This document shows positions 1 through 8,687 of a stretch of 64,000 nt of DNA, in pieces; within the stretch, counting starts at the first letter, position 1, and each line of letters opens with the position of its first letter. The translations under genes were made by a program, and so were the position numbers. The notes beneath the pieces were generated by a model. That model was not told the DNA's origin. It was given only the letters and a program-made list of their open reading frames with translations, and searched no databases. The DNA comes from RPQJ01 sp963793005. Its GTDB lineage: Bacteria; Pseudomonadota; Gammaproteobacteria; Steroidobacterales; Steroidobacteraceae. Location of the stretch: positions 1,860,001 to 1,924,000 of the forward strand of contig CAWBYP010000002.1 in NCBI GenBank assembly GCA_963793005.1, in the 5' to 3' direction.

Positions 1-591
1 CTTCATCCAGGCGCGCCGTTTCCAGAAGTAACCGGAGTTGTGCGCGATGGGTACGACCGGTGCTCCCGTCTTGGTCGCGAGCAGCGCTCCGCTGATACCG
101 TACTTGCGGGCTTCCCCCGGAAGGACGCGCGTGCCTTCCGGGTAGACGATGATGCCCATGCCGGCCGCGAGGCGCTCCCGGCCCTGGCTGATGACCTGGT
201 TCACCGCAGAGTGTCCGGCGCTGCGATCGATGGCGATCGGGTTGAAGGTGCTCACGGCCCAGCCGACGATCGGTATCCAGGTCACCTCGCGCTTCAGGCT
301 CCACGCGGCCGGTGGCACCACGAACATCTGCGCGAGCGTGTCCCAGGAAGAGGAATGCTTCCACAGCGAGATGAAGGGCTGGCTCGGGAGATTCTCCTGG
401 CCCTCGACCACGTACTTGAGGCCGCACACCGCCCCGGCCAGCCAGGTCAGGAACAAGCCCCAGGTGCGCGGGATCACGTAGCGCTGCTCGATGCTGAGCG
501 GCAGCAGCGCCGAGATGAGCACCACGACACCGAAGAACGCGGTGACCAGAATGAAAAGGGTCGTGTAGACCAGCGACCTTAGGGCCTGCAT
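1..591 (-). CDS. plsC: 1-acyl-sn-glycerol-3-phosphate acyltransferase (PlsC), 3' end outside window
   Basis: Transfers an acyl chain to lysophosphatidic acid to make phosphatidic acid at the inner membrane. The reading frame starts at the ATG at 591 (MQALRSLVYTTLFILVTAFF), with an N-terminal hydrophobic segment. It shows the family block I as KHSSSWD (the H-x4-D catalytic pair, with K in place of the usual N) and block III as YPEGTR. About 197 residues are present and the C-terminus lies beyond the window start. It begins 10 bp after the glyS stop on the same strand, so it is probably cotranscribed with glyQS. In several relatives gmhB lies between glyS and plsC; it is absent here. Confidence 0.9.
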   Translation of the reverse strand, partial: MQALRSLVYTTLFILVTAFFGVVVLISALLPLSIEQRYVIPRTWGLFLTWLAGAVCGLKYVVEGQENLPSQPFISLWKHSSSWDTLAQMFVVPPAAWSLKREVTWIPIVGWAVSTFNPIAIDRSAGHSAVNQVISQGRERLAAGMGIIVYPEGTRVLPGEARKYGISGALLATKTGAPVVPIAHNSGYFWKRRAWMK

Positions 592-601
592 GTCTGGCGT
601 C

Positions 602-2687
602 CTAACCGGGCAGCCTCGAGAGATCTGCGGCGTGCATGAACAGCGACCGCAGCCGCCCGAGCAAGGCGAGCCTGTTGGCCCGTAGCGCCGGATCGTCGGC
701 CATCACCATCACCGAATCGAAGAACTCGTCCACGGCCCCCCGTAATACCGACAGGTCCTGCAGGGCTTCGGTGTAGTTCCGTGCCTTGAACTTGGGCTCG
801 ACCATGCGCGCGATCGCAGTCAGTTGCTCGCCCAGGATCTGCTCGGCCGGGTCGCGAAGCAGGTCCTCGTCGATGGTTTCCCCGATCGGCCCGGGCGCCT
901 TGCGCAGGATGTTGGCGATGCGCTTGTTGGCTGCGGCCAGGCTCTGGGCGTCGGGCAGCCGCAGGAATTCCGCCAGCGCCCGCAGCCGGGAGTCGAAGTC
1001 GAGCGGTGAGGCAGGTCGGGTCGCGAGCACCGCGTCGAACATCTCGGGCGTGATCGCTAGGCCGGCGTCGCCTTCCAGGTAGTAGGCGCGCAGGCGCTCG
1101 AACACGTAGTCGTAGACCTCGGCGGCGGTGTTCTCCGGCGCCGCGAATGGCAGTGCCGCGAGCGCATTGCGGATCAGCTGCGGCAGGTCCAGCTCGAGCC
1201 GGCGCTCCACAGCGATGCGCAGCAGGCCCAGTGCCGCGCGTCGCAGCCCGAACGGGTCGCGCGTGCCGGTCGGTTTCTGCCCTGTCGCAAAAATGCCCGC
1301 GATAGTGTCGAGTCTGTCGGCGATGGCAACCGCCATGCCCGTGCTGGTCGAAGGCAAGTTCGTCGCCCGCGAAGCGCGGCAGGTACTGCTCGCGCATCGC
1401 TTCGCAGACCTCGGCCGCCTCGCCATCGAGCTCGGCGTAGTAACGCCCCATCAGGCCCTGCAGTTCCGGGAACTCGCCGACCATCGAGGTCAGCAGGTCG
1501 CACTTGCAGATGTCGGCTGCGCGGCGCGCGAGCGCGGCGTCTCCGCCGATTCCCGCCGCGATGTCCGTGGCCAGCGCGCTGACTCGCGCGGACTTGTCGT
1601 ACAGCGAGCCGAGCTGGGTCTGGAAGGTCACGCGCTTGAGCGCTTCGCGGTGCGAGTCCAGGCGGTGCTTGCGGTCCGAGGCCCAGAAGAAGGCCGCGTC
1701 GCTCAGCCTCGGGCGCACCACGCGCTCGTTGCCGGCGATCACCTGCGCGGGGTCAGAGCTCTCGATGTTCGACACGGTGATGAACCATGGCATCAGCCGC
1801 CCGTCCGCGTCGCGCACCGGGAAGTAGCGCTGGTGATCCTGCATGGTCGCGATCGGTACTTCGGCCGGCAGCTCCAGGAACTTAGCATCGAAGCGACCGG
1901 CAAGCGGCACGGGCCACTCGACCAGCGCCGTCACTTCGTCGAGCAGCGCATCCTCGATGACCGCCGTGCCGTGGAGGCCGGCCGCGATGGCGGCTACGCC
2001 CTTGCGGATGGTCTCGCGGCGTTGATCGATGTCGACCATGACCCGGCCGCGCTTCTGCAGTGCGCCGACGTAGGTCCCCGGGCTCGCGATGCGAATCGCC
2101 TTCGGCGCCATGAACCGGTGGCCGTAGGTCAGGTTGCCGGAGTGCACGCCCAGGATCTCGCAGGGCACTACTTCGCGGCCAAAGATCATCAGCACCCAGT
2201 GGACCGGCCGCACGAATTCAGCCTCGCCCGCACCCCAGCGCATGCGCTTGGCGATGGGCAGCGCGTCCAGTGCTGCCTGGACGATGGCTGGCAGCAGGCT
2301 CACGGTGCTGGCGCCAGTCTCTGTTCCCCGGTACACCATCCAGACGCCCTTGGGGGTCTCGAGCTTTTCGAGTGTAGAGACCTCGGTGCTGCAGCTGCGC
2401 GCGAAGGCCAGCGCAGCCTGGGTGGGCGCCCCTTGTGCGTCGAATGCGGCCTTCAGCGGTGGGCCGCGCCGCTCGATCGCCCGGTCGGGTTGTTGTTCGA
2501 CGAGCCGCCGTACGCGCACCGCAAGGCGTCGCGGCGTGGCGTAGCGCTCGACAGCCCCGTGCACGAGACCGGCGCTATCGAGGCCTTTCGCGATGCCGTC
2601 TGCGAAGGCAGTCGCAAGGGTCAACAGCGACTTTGGCGGCAGTTCCTCGGTACCGATCTCGACCAGGAAGTCGCGCTTTGCGGCCAT
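602..2687 (-). CDS. glyS: Glycyl-tRNA synthetase beta subunit, interrupted by a one-base frameshift
   Basis: Beta chain of the alpha2-beta2 glycyl-tRNA synthetase. The start at 2687 (MAAKRDFLVEIGTEELP) follows a good GGAGGT ribosome site. The N-terminal two thirds read normally to YLPRFAGDEL. The frame then shifts, and the rest (GMAVAIADRLDTIAG, IFATGQKPTGTRDPF, through to the C-terminal anticodon-binding region) continues in another frame to the stop at 602. The shift maps to 1355-1360, where removing one T from the coding-strand CTTG restores a continuous protein of about 694 residues. Both halves are well conserved and the enzyme is essential, so a sequencing indel is more likely than a dead gene. 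A programmed frameshift is possible but no classic slippery heptamer is evident. Confidence 0.93.
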
Positions 2688-2719
2688 CACGCGACCTCCG
2701 GCGGAGAAGTAGGTGCCAG

Positions 2720-3670
2720 TCACCGTATTCTTTTCCGCACGGAACGGAAACGGGGACACGAATCCCCGCGCAGCATCGGGAAGCCGAGCGCTTCGCGGCT
2801 GGCGTAATAGGCCTCGGCCACGCCGCGGGCCAGGGTCCTCACGCGCAGGATGTAGCGCTGGCGTTCGGTCACCGAGATCGCCTTGCGGGCGTCGAGCAGG
2901 TTGAATGTGTGCGAACTCTTCAGCATGCGTTCGTAGGCCGGCAGCGGCAGCTTTAGCTCCAGCAGCCGCAGGCACTCTTTTTCATGCGCGTCGAACTGAT
3001 GGAGGAGTTCGTCCACGTCGGCGTGCTCGAAGTTGTACTTCGACTGCTCGACTTCGTTCTGGTGGTACACGTCGCCATAGGTGACCCGGCCCAGCGGCCC
3101 ATCGGTCCACACCAGGTCGAACACGCTCTCGACGCCCTGCAGGTACATGGCCAGGCGCTCGAGACCGTAGGTGATCTCGCCCATCACGGGCCGGCAGTCC
3201 AGCCCGCCCACCTGCTGGAAGTAGGTGAACTGGGTGACCTCCATGCCGTTCAGCCAGATCTCCCAGCCCAGGCCCCAGGCACCGAGCGTCGGTGACTCCC
3301 AGTTGTCCTCGACCAGGCGGATGTCGTGCACCAGCGGGTCGATGCCGACGGCGCGCAGCGAGCCGAGGTAGAGCTCGATGATGTCCGGCGGCGACGGCTT
3401 GATGACTACCTGGTACTGGTAGTAGTGCTGCAGGCGGAACGGGTTGTCGCCGTAGCGGCCGTCGGTCGGCCGCCGCGATGGCTGCACATAGGCGGCGCTC
3501 CAGGGCTCGGGGCCCAGTGCCCGCAGGAACGTGGCCGTGTGGAACGTACCCGCGCCCATCTCCATGTCGTAGGGCTGCAGGATCACGCAACCACGGTCCG
3601 CCCAGTAACGCTGCAGCGTCAGCAGCAGGTCCTGGAAAGTGCGCGGGGGCGTCGGGGCCTTCTTGGGCAT
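2720..3670 (-). CDS. glyQ: Glycyl-tRNA synthetase alpha subunit
   Basis: Catalytic alpha chain of the tetrameric class II glycyl-tRNA synthetase. The protein has 316 residues and is a textbook match: RYWADRGCVILQPYD near the N-terminus, GAGTFHTATFLRALGPEPW, YVQPSRRPTDGRYGDNP, and GLDCRPVMGEITYGLERLA. Family members usually end around AYYASREALGFP. Here the frame runs on through about 16 extra residues (LRGDSCPRFRSVRKRIR) encoded by a repeat-like palindromic sequence at 2731-2770. The extension is therefore probably an acquired tail without function. glyS starts 32 bp downstream. Confidence 0.97.
   Translation of the reverse strand: MPKKAPTPPRTFQDLLLTLQRYWADRGCVILQPYDMEMGAGTFHTATFLRALGPEPWSAAYVQPSRRPTDGRYGDNPFRLQHYYQYQVVIKPSPPDIIELYLGSLRAVGIDPLVHDIRLVEDNWESPTLGAWGLGWEIWLNGMEVTQFTYFQQVGGLDCRPVMGEITYGLERLAMYLQGVESVFDLVWTDGPLGRVTYGDVYHQNEVEQSKYNFEHADVDELLHQFDAHEKECLRLLELKLPLPAYERMLKSSHTFNLLDARKAISVTERQRYILRVRTLARGVAEAYYASREALGFPMLRGDSCPRFRSVRKRIR
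2731..2770. repeat. Hairpin repeat at the glyQ-glyS junction
   Basis: Two adjacent inverted repeats are present: TTCCG-cacgga-style arms (TTTTCCG / CGGAAA around 2733-2750) and GGGGA / TCCCC around 2752-2766. The GGGGACA... core resembles the hairpins at 32061, 33105, 56447 and 56962. It overlaps the last codons of glyQ and supplies its non-homologous C-terminal tail. Confidence 0.5.
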
Positions 3671-3794
3671 CTACTGGTAGTCCGGTTGAGCGGCTGCGAG
3701 GCGGCAAAGTATAGCGAACGGACACGCTGACTCGGCGCGCCACCCGCACGCCGGTGCGCCTGATTCGTGGCACGATCCGGCATGGAGGTACCCA

Positions 3795-4202
3795 ATGACA
3801 CAGGCGATCGATCCGATTGAGCGTTTCCTCGAGTCCCGAGCCTACGGCGTCGTCGGGGCATCGCGTCATCGCCACAAGTACGGCAACAAGGTGCTGCGTT
3901 GCTACCAGCAGAACGGCCGCCAGGCGATCCCGGTGAACCCGCAAGAGCCCGAGGTCGAGGGCGTCGCCTGTGTCGCGAGCGTGCTGGACCTGCCGGACGA
4001 CGTGAAGAGCATCTCCGTGATCACCCCGCCGGCAGTGACCGAGCAAGTGGTGCAGGACGCCATCCGCAAAGGCATCGAGAACGTCTGGATGCAGCCCGGC
4101 GCCGAGAACGAGGCGTCCGTCGAAGCCTGCCGCAAGGCAGGTATCAACGTGATCGCCGACGGCAGTTGCGTGCTGGTCGTGCTGGGGTACCGGGAGCGAT
4201 AG
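3795..4202 (+). CDS. CoA-binding domain protein (YccU-like)
   Basis: Small single-domain protein of 135 residues with a Rossmann-type CoA-binding fold. It starts with IERFLESRAYGVVGASRHRHKYG, where GASR-x2-KYG is the family nucleotide-binding loop. It continues through PVNPQEPEVEG and SVITPPAVTEQVV to the C-terminal NVIADGSCVLV strand. Length and motifs match the E. coli YccU group, whose substrate is not known. The gene is preceded by GGAGGT at 3783-3788, so the ATG at 3795 is well supported. It is transcribed alone, divergent from glyQ. The role beyond CoA binding is unknown. Confidence 0.9.
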   Translation: MTQAIDPIERFLESRAYGVVGASRHRHKYGNKVLRCYQQNGRQAIPVNPQEPEVEGVACVASVLDLPDDVKSISVITPPAVTEQVVQDAIRKGIENVWMQPGAENEASVEACRKAGINVIADGSCVLVVLGYRER

Positions 4203-4447
4203 CAGCTGTCTGGCTCAGCAGGACCCGCCGACGAACCATGTAGCGAAAATATACAGTCCTCCTGAAACTCATTCGTTGCGGCCGGCAGTCGTAATATTGA
4301 CTGGTCAATGAATCGCGCCTCGAACTGCCTGGTGCCGAGGTGATTGCGCGAAGCGGCGCGGCGCCAACTCCGAGACGGACGGCGCCTCCCAGTGACGGGA
4401 TTCAGTCTGTCTCGCGGCGCCCGCAAGTTGGGATAACATCCGCCGCG
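4203..4447 (+). promoter_or_regulatory. Upstream region of the metal-uptake cluster, with a palindrome at 4296-4309
   Basis: A non-coding 245-bp leader before the metal-uptake genes. It is locally more AT-rich than its surroundings (TAGCGAAAATATACAG near 4242; GTAATATTGACTGG near 4291). It holds a perfect dyad ATTGAC-TG-GTCAAT at 4296-4309. That could be an operator, for example for Zur or another regulator, but it is not a recognisable match to a canonical Zur box. A regulatory role is inferred from position only. Confidence 0.3.
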
Positions 4448-4774
4448 ATGCGCGGGCACGACGTCCTCCGTTTCCTGAAGCGACCGATCGCGATCCTTTC
4501 GCTGATCGCGTTGCTGGTCGCCCAGGCTGCGGCCGGCTCGCACGCTGCGCGTCACCTGCGTCTCGGCGGGGACCGGACTGACCTTCCGGGTGTGCACACA
4601 CAGATCTGTCTCGAGTGCGCATCGTTCGCACCGCTCGCGTCGGCGCATGGCGGCACCGCCACCGCCCTGAACGTTGCCGCTCTCGGCATCGACACGCTCA
4701 TACTCTCGACAGAACGCGCCGCCGTCGTTCGTCCCCTTCGCGCGGCCTTCCAGGCTCGCGCACCCCCTCGCTGA
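4448..4774 (+). CDS. Small exported or membrane protein, DUF2946-like, heading the metal-uptake cluster
   Basis: A 108-residue protein starting at ATG 4448. It has an N-terminal hydrophobic helix (RPIAILSLIALLVAQAAAG) and then a His/Cys-containing part: HAARHL, VHTQICLECASF with a CxxC pair, and SAHGG. Small proteins of this layout, often assigned to DUF2946, are found next to metal transport genes and may bind or sense metal. It lies 66 bp before the porin on the same strand. A role in zinc handling is inferred only from the CxxC/His content and the neighbours. Longer alternative starts exist upstream, but this one gives the signal-like N-terminus. Confidence 0.6.
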   Translation: MRGHDVLRFLKRPIAILSLIALLVAQAAAGSHAARHLRLGGDRTDLPGVHTQICLECASFAPLASAHGGTATALNVAALGIDTLILSTERAAVVRPLRAAFQARAPPR

Positions 4775-4840
4775 CCGATCAAGCCCCAATTGTTGCCGGC
4801 CCCCGAGGCTGGTCGATCGTGTCATTCGAGGAGATTCTCA

Positions 4841-6358
4841 ATGGGCAAGGCCCCTTTCCATGCAGCCGTGGCCGCGTGCGCTGCGGCGATACTGCCATCC
4901 GCTGCCGGTGCCGCCACCGATGCAGAGGTCCAGTCGCTGCGCGACGAACTTGCGAAGGTCAAGGCCGAGTACGCCCAGCGCCTCTCGGCGCTGGAGGCGC
5001 AGATCCAGCAATTGCAGCCCGAACCCGATATTGGGGCGACGGCCGCGGTCGACCAGTCCGACGAAGCGTGGTCCATGGCGTCGGCCAAGGCTGCGCCAGA
5101 CGCGATCGACGAATCGATCGAAGCCGTGGCCGCGCCCGGCGCCACCGATGGATCCATGGAATCCGTCGCCTCGACCGAGCAGCCCGGTCCAAGGCCGGCT
5201 TCGAGCACGGCCAAGTCGACCGCATTCAATCCGGCCATATCGCTGATCCTGGCCGGCAACTACGCCAACCTGTCGAACAACCCGGACGACTACGCGATCC
5301 AGGGCTTCATTCCCGCCGGCGACGAGGTCGGGCCGGGCGACCGGAGCTTCAATCTCGGCGAGTCGGAGCTCACGATCGCCGCGAGCGTCGACCCGTACTT
5401 CATGGGGAGCCTCACGGTCGCGATCACCGGTGACAACGAAATCGAGACCGAGGAAGCCTACTTCCGCACCACCGCGCTGCCCTACGGCGCCACCCTCAAG
5501 GGCGGGCAGTTCTATTCGAGCCTCGGATACCTGAACGACATCCATGCCCACGCCTGGGACTTCACCGACCAGCCGCTGGTGTACCAGGCGTTCTTCGGCG
5601 GCCAGATGGCGGTGCAGGGGCTGCAAGCCAAGTGGATCGCGCCGCTCGACCTGCTGGTCGAACTCGGCGTCGAGTCGGGCAACGGCAATTACTTCCCCGG
5701 CACGAGCCTGTCGCGCAATGGCCTGAACGGCTACGTCGCCTACACCCACGTTGGCGGCGACATCGGCGATGCGATCGCGTGGCGGACCGGGCTGTCGTAT
5801 GTGGATCTGCACGCACAGGACCGGGAGTTTGAGGATCCGAATGCACAAGGCGAGGCTGCGACCAATGCCTTCACGGGTTCCTCGACCACCTGGATCGCGG
5901 ACGCGGAGTTCAAGTGGACGCCAATTGGCGACCCGCGGCGCCAGTACCTGAAGATCCAGGGCGAGTACATGCAGCGTCGCGAGGACGGCCGCCTCGCCTA
6001 TTTGTATGGGGCCGACGACCTCGACGGCAGCTACACAAGCGACCAGTCCGGCTGGTACGTGCAGGGCGTCTACCAGTTCCTGCCTCGCTGGCGATTCGGA
6101 GCACGCTACGACTCGCTCGATTCCGGCAACACGAAGATCGGGTTGGTGAAGCAGGGCATCCTGCCGGCGGATGATTTCTCGCTGCTGCTGCCCGGCTCGC
6201 CGACACGCACCACGATCATGTTCGACTGGAACCCCAGCGAGTTCTCACGCATACGCGCGCAGTACGCCTGGGACGATGCCTCTGCAGGCCCGACGGATGA
6301 ACAATTCTTCCTGCAATACATCTACGCAATGGGTGCCCACGGCGCCCACAAGTTCTAG
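4841..6358 (+). CDS. Outer-membrane porin associated with zinc uptake
   Basis: A 505-residue exported protein. The start at 4841 follows GAGGAG. It has an Ala-rich signal peptide, cleaved around GAAT-DAEV. A short coiled coil follows (VQSLRDELAKVKAEYAQRLS), then an Ala/Asp-rich linker, then about 390 residues with the alternating pattern of a beta barrel (FNLGESELTIAASVDPYFMG, repeated aromatic strands). It ends in Phe (AHGAHKF), as outer-membrane barrels do. The znuA-like gene begins 10 bp downstream, so the two are an operon. Coupling to ZnuA/ZnuB points to passage of zinc or a related metal across the outer membrane, which is inferred. Confidence 0.8.
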   Translation: MGKAPFHAAVAACAAAILPSAAGAATDAEVQSLRDELAKVKAEYAQRLSALEAQIQQLQPEPDIGATAAVDQSDEAWSMASAKAAPDAIDESIEAVAAPGATDGSMESVASTEQPGPRPASSTAKSTAFNPAISLILAGNYANLSNNPDDYAIQGFIPAGDEVGPGDRSFNLGESELTIAASVDPYFMGSLTVAITGDNEIETEEAYFRTTALPYGATLKGGQFYSSLGYLNDIHAHAWDFTDQPLVYQAFFGGQMAVQGLQAKWIAPLDLLVELGVESGNGNYFPGTSLSRNGLNGYVAYTHVGGDIGDAIAWRTGLSYVDLHAQDREFEDPNAQGEAATNAFTGSSTTWIADAEFKWTPIGDPRRQYLKIQGEYMQRREDGRLAYLYGADDLDGSYTSDQSGWYVQGVYQFLPRWRFGARYDSLDSGNTKIGLVKQGILPADDFSLLLPGSPTRTTIMFDWNPSEFSRIRAQYAWDDASAGPTDEQFFLQYIYAMGAHGAHKF

Positions 6359-6368
6359 GAGTATCCAG

Positions 6369-7274
6369 ATGAACTTAAAATTAATTGGCGCCTGGCTGAT
6401 GGCAGCGCTATTCACCGCGACACCCGCGCAGGCTGCGCTGCGGGTGCTTGCCACGACCGCCGACTGGGGTTCGCTCACGAGCGAACTCGGCGGCGACAAG
6501 GTGGACGTCTACACCGCGACCAGTGCGCTGCAGGACGTGCACCAGGTCAACGCCAAACCGAGCCTGGTTGCACGCGCCCGTACCGCAGACCTCGTGGTCG
6601 CGAACGGCGCCGACCTCGAGCTCGGCTGGCTGCCGGTGCTGCTGCAGGAATCCGGCAACCCGAAGATCCAGCCGGGCACGCCCGGCTTCTTCGAGGCCAC
6701 GACCACCGTGCGATTGATGGACATCCCTTCGGCGGTCGATCGCTCGCAGGGTGACGTCCACCCTCTCGGCAATCCGCACATCCAGCTCGACCCGCGCTAC
6801 GTGGCCGTGGTGGCCAAGGCGCTCACGACCCGTCTCGCCGAGGTCGATCCCGCGAATGCGGCCTATTACCAGGCGCGCGGTGCCGACTTCCTGGCGCGCT
6901 GGAAACAGGCCATGGCGCGCTGGGCTACGGAGGCCGCGCCGCTGAAGGGCGTCAAGGTAGTGGTGATCCATTCCGACCAGCGCTACCTGTGCCGCTGGCT
7001 CGGTCTCGACCAGGTGGCGGCCATCGAGCCCAAGCCGGGCGTGCCGCCGAGCGCGGGCTATCTCGCCGAACTGGTCAGCAAGCTGAGCGCCGACAAGCCC
7101 AGGATGATCCTGCGCAATTTCTACAACGATCCGAAGGCGGTTGAGTGGTTGTCGCAGAAGATCGGTGTTCAGGTGGTGCTGTTGCCCTTCTCGGTCGGTG
7201 GCACGCCAGCGGCGAAGGACCTGTTCGGCCTGTTCGACGACACGATCAACCGGCTGCTGGCAGCCAACAAATGA
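6369..7274 (+). CDS. znuA: Zinc/manganese-type ABC transporter periplasmic binding protein (ZnuA/TroA family)
   Basis: Cluster A-1 metal-binding lipocalin-free SBP of the TroA/ZnuA superfamily, 301 residues, starting at 6369 after AGGAG, with a signal peptide cleaved near AQA-ALRVLA. The likely metal ligands are visible: His in DVHQVNAKPS, His in GNPHIQLDPR, His in VVIHSDQRY, and Asp in NFYNDPKAVEW. It lacks the long His/Asp-rich loop typical of enterobacterial ZnuA and instead has the GDVHPLGNPH block of the other TroA-like subgroup. The gene overlaps znuB by four bases (ATGA), indicating translational coupling. Zinc is the most likely substrate, but manganese cannot be excluded from sequence. 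Confidence 0.88.
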   Translation: MNLKLIGAWLMAALFTATPAQAALRVLATTADWGSLTSELGGDKVDVYTATSALQDVHQVNAKPSLVARARTADLVVANGADLELGWLPVLLQESGNPKIQPGTPGFFEATTTVRLMDIPSAVDRSQGDVHPLGNPHIQLDPRYVAVVAKALTTRLAEVDPANAAYYQARGADFLARWKQAMARWATEAAPLKGVKVVVIHSDQRYLCRWLGLDQVAAIEPKPGVPPSAGYLAELVSKLSADKPRMILRNFYNDPKAVEWLSQKIGVQVVLLPFSVGGTPAAKDLFGLFDDTINRLLAANK

Positions 7275-8050
7275 ACGACATCTCCACCTACCTCGGCCTG
7301 CTCTGGCCGGCCTTGATTGCCGGACTGCTCGTCTCGCTGTCCCACGTGCCCCTGGGGCAGCAGGTCCTGAGACGCGGCATCGTGTTCATCGACCTCGCAA
7401 TTGCCCAGGTGGCCGCGCTCGGCGTGATCGTTTCGCATTCCGCCGGGCTCGAGCTCACGGGATGGATGACGCAGGTAGCGGCGGTAGCGGCTGCACTGCT
7501 CGGCGCGCTGCTGATGACCTGGACCGAGCGCAAGCGTCCCGAGGTGCAGGAGGCGCTGATCGGCATCCTGTTCGTGCTGGCATCCACGGCGCAGATCCTG
7601 CTGCTCGCCAACAACCCTCACGGCGGCGAGGAGCTGAAAGACCTGCTGGCCGGCCAGATCCTGTGGGTCTCCACGGAGCAACTGGTCCGCGCTGCCGTGC
7701 TGACCGCGCTGTTCCTGGTGATCTGGGCGCGCTGGCGCCAGCGCATGGGCCACGTCGGGTTCTATTTCATCTTCGCCGTGATGGTGACGATGTCGGTGCA
7801 GCTGGTCGGCGTGTACCTGGTGTTCACGACGCTGATCGTGCCGGCCGTGGCGACCTATCGCCACGCAGCGAACCGACAGCTCTCGCTCGGCTACGTGCTC
7901 GCTTGCGCGAGTTACCTGGTGGGTCTCGCCGCGTCGGTGCTGACCGACCTGCCTTCGAGCGCCGTGATCGTCTGGGCAATGGCCGTGCTTGCGATCATGC
8001 TGCACCTGACCGGGCGCAGGGGCCGCGCGGTGGACCTCGAGGAGGGGTGA
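7271..8050 (+). CDS. znuB: Metal ABC transporter permease (ZnuB family)
   Basis: Inner-membrane permease of the ABC-3 family, 259 residues with about eight hydrophobic segments. Family features include the early ARQ-like segment FIDLAIAQVAALGV, the RPEVQEALIGILFVLASTAQIL stretch, and the late LVFTTLIVPAVATYRHA segment before the final helices. It overlaps the znuA stop by four bases. No znuC-type ATPase follows: the next gene is unrelated. The ATPase must therefore be encoded elsewhere, or the cluster has lost it. Confidence 0.88.
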   Translation: MNDISTYLGLLWPALIAGLLVSLSHVPLGQQVLRRGIVFIDLAIAQVAALGVIVSHSAGLELTGWMTQVAAVAAALLGALLMTWTERKRPEVQEALIGILFVLASTAQILLLANNPHGGEELKDLLAGQILWVSTEQLVRAAVLTALFLVIWARWRQRMGHVGFYFIFAVMVTMSVQLVGVYLVFTTLIVPAVATYRHAANRQLSLGYVLACASYLVGLAASVLTDLPSSAVIVWAMAVLAIMLHLTGRRGRAVDLEEG

Positions 8051-8224
8051 ACGCGTGAAGGCAGGCCGTACCGAACCGCTTTGTTCAGCGGCTCGTAATT
8101 GACGGCCTGAACGGTCGATGATGTAGTTCAATCAACAGGTTGCCAGGGAGAAGGCCAGCTCATGCCGCACAAATTCGCTTCGACGCCGCAAGCTATTGCC
8201 GCACAGTTGCGGCTAATTGGTGCG

Positions 8225-8242
8225 GCCTAATAATTGTTAGGC
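8225..8242 (+). other. attC-like inverted repeat ahead of a cassette-like gene
   Basis: GCCTAATAATTGTTAGGC is an inverted repeat whose right arm is exactly the GTTAGGC core found at the end of integron attC sites. A GCCGCA-CAGT-TGCGGC hairpin lies about 25 bp upstream. A lone promoterless ORF follows 44 bp downstream, as in a gene cassette. No integrase, second attC or cassette array is visible, so this is at most a relic. Confidence 0.25.
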
Positions 8243-8286
8243 GGCGCAAGGCAAACTCTTTGGCCGCCATCGCTCAAGGAACTCCA

Positions 8287-8649
8287 ATGCAAGACTTCAG
8301 CGCTGTCTTCGCTGAGCTGCGCAAGGTCCTGGCACCGTATGCCGTGAAGCTTGATGCAAAGAAGGACGACGAGACTGAGCTGTATATCGACACGAGACAC
8401 ATCCAGAAGAACAAGAAGCCGCTGTTCTTCGGAGCCGTCCAGATGAAGAAGTCGTACGTCAGCTTTCATCTCATGCCGGTGTACGTCAAACCTGAACTGC
8501 TGGCATCAGCATCACCTGAGCTCAAGACGCGAATGCAAGGCAAGTCCTGCTTCAACTTCGCAGCCGTCGAGCCAGCGCTCATCAGGGAACTCGCAGCGCT
8601 CACCAAGGCAGGCTATGCCAGCTACAAGGAGCAGGGTTTTATTCAGTAG
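8287..8649 (+). CDS. Hypothetical protein, DUF1801-like fold
   Basis: A 120-residue cytosolic protein starting at ATG 8287 (MQDFSAVFAELRKVLAPYA). It contains LFFGAVQMKKSYVSFHLMPVY and a C-terminal ELAALTKAGYASYKEQGFI. This resembles the small YdhG/DUF1801 group, whose biochemical role is unknown. It is alone, with about 240 bp of upstream non-coding DNA that carries an attC-like repeat. The 40% or so lower GC feel of the codons near the start compared with neighbours suggests possible transfer, but that is an impression and not a calculation. Confidence 0.6.
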   Translation: MQDFSAVFAELRKVLAPYAVKLDAKKDDETELYIDTRHIQKNKKPLFFGAVQMKKSYVSFHLMPVYVKPELLASASPELKTRMQGKSCFNFAAVEPALIRELAALTKAGYASYKEQGFIQ

Positions 8650-8687
8650 CTTTGTCGCTGCTCAGCGAGCGCGGCTGAACTCCATCG

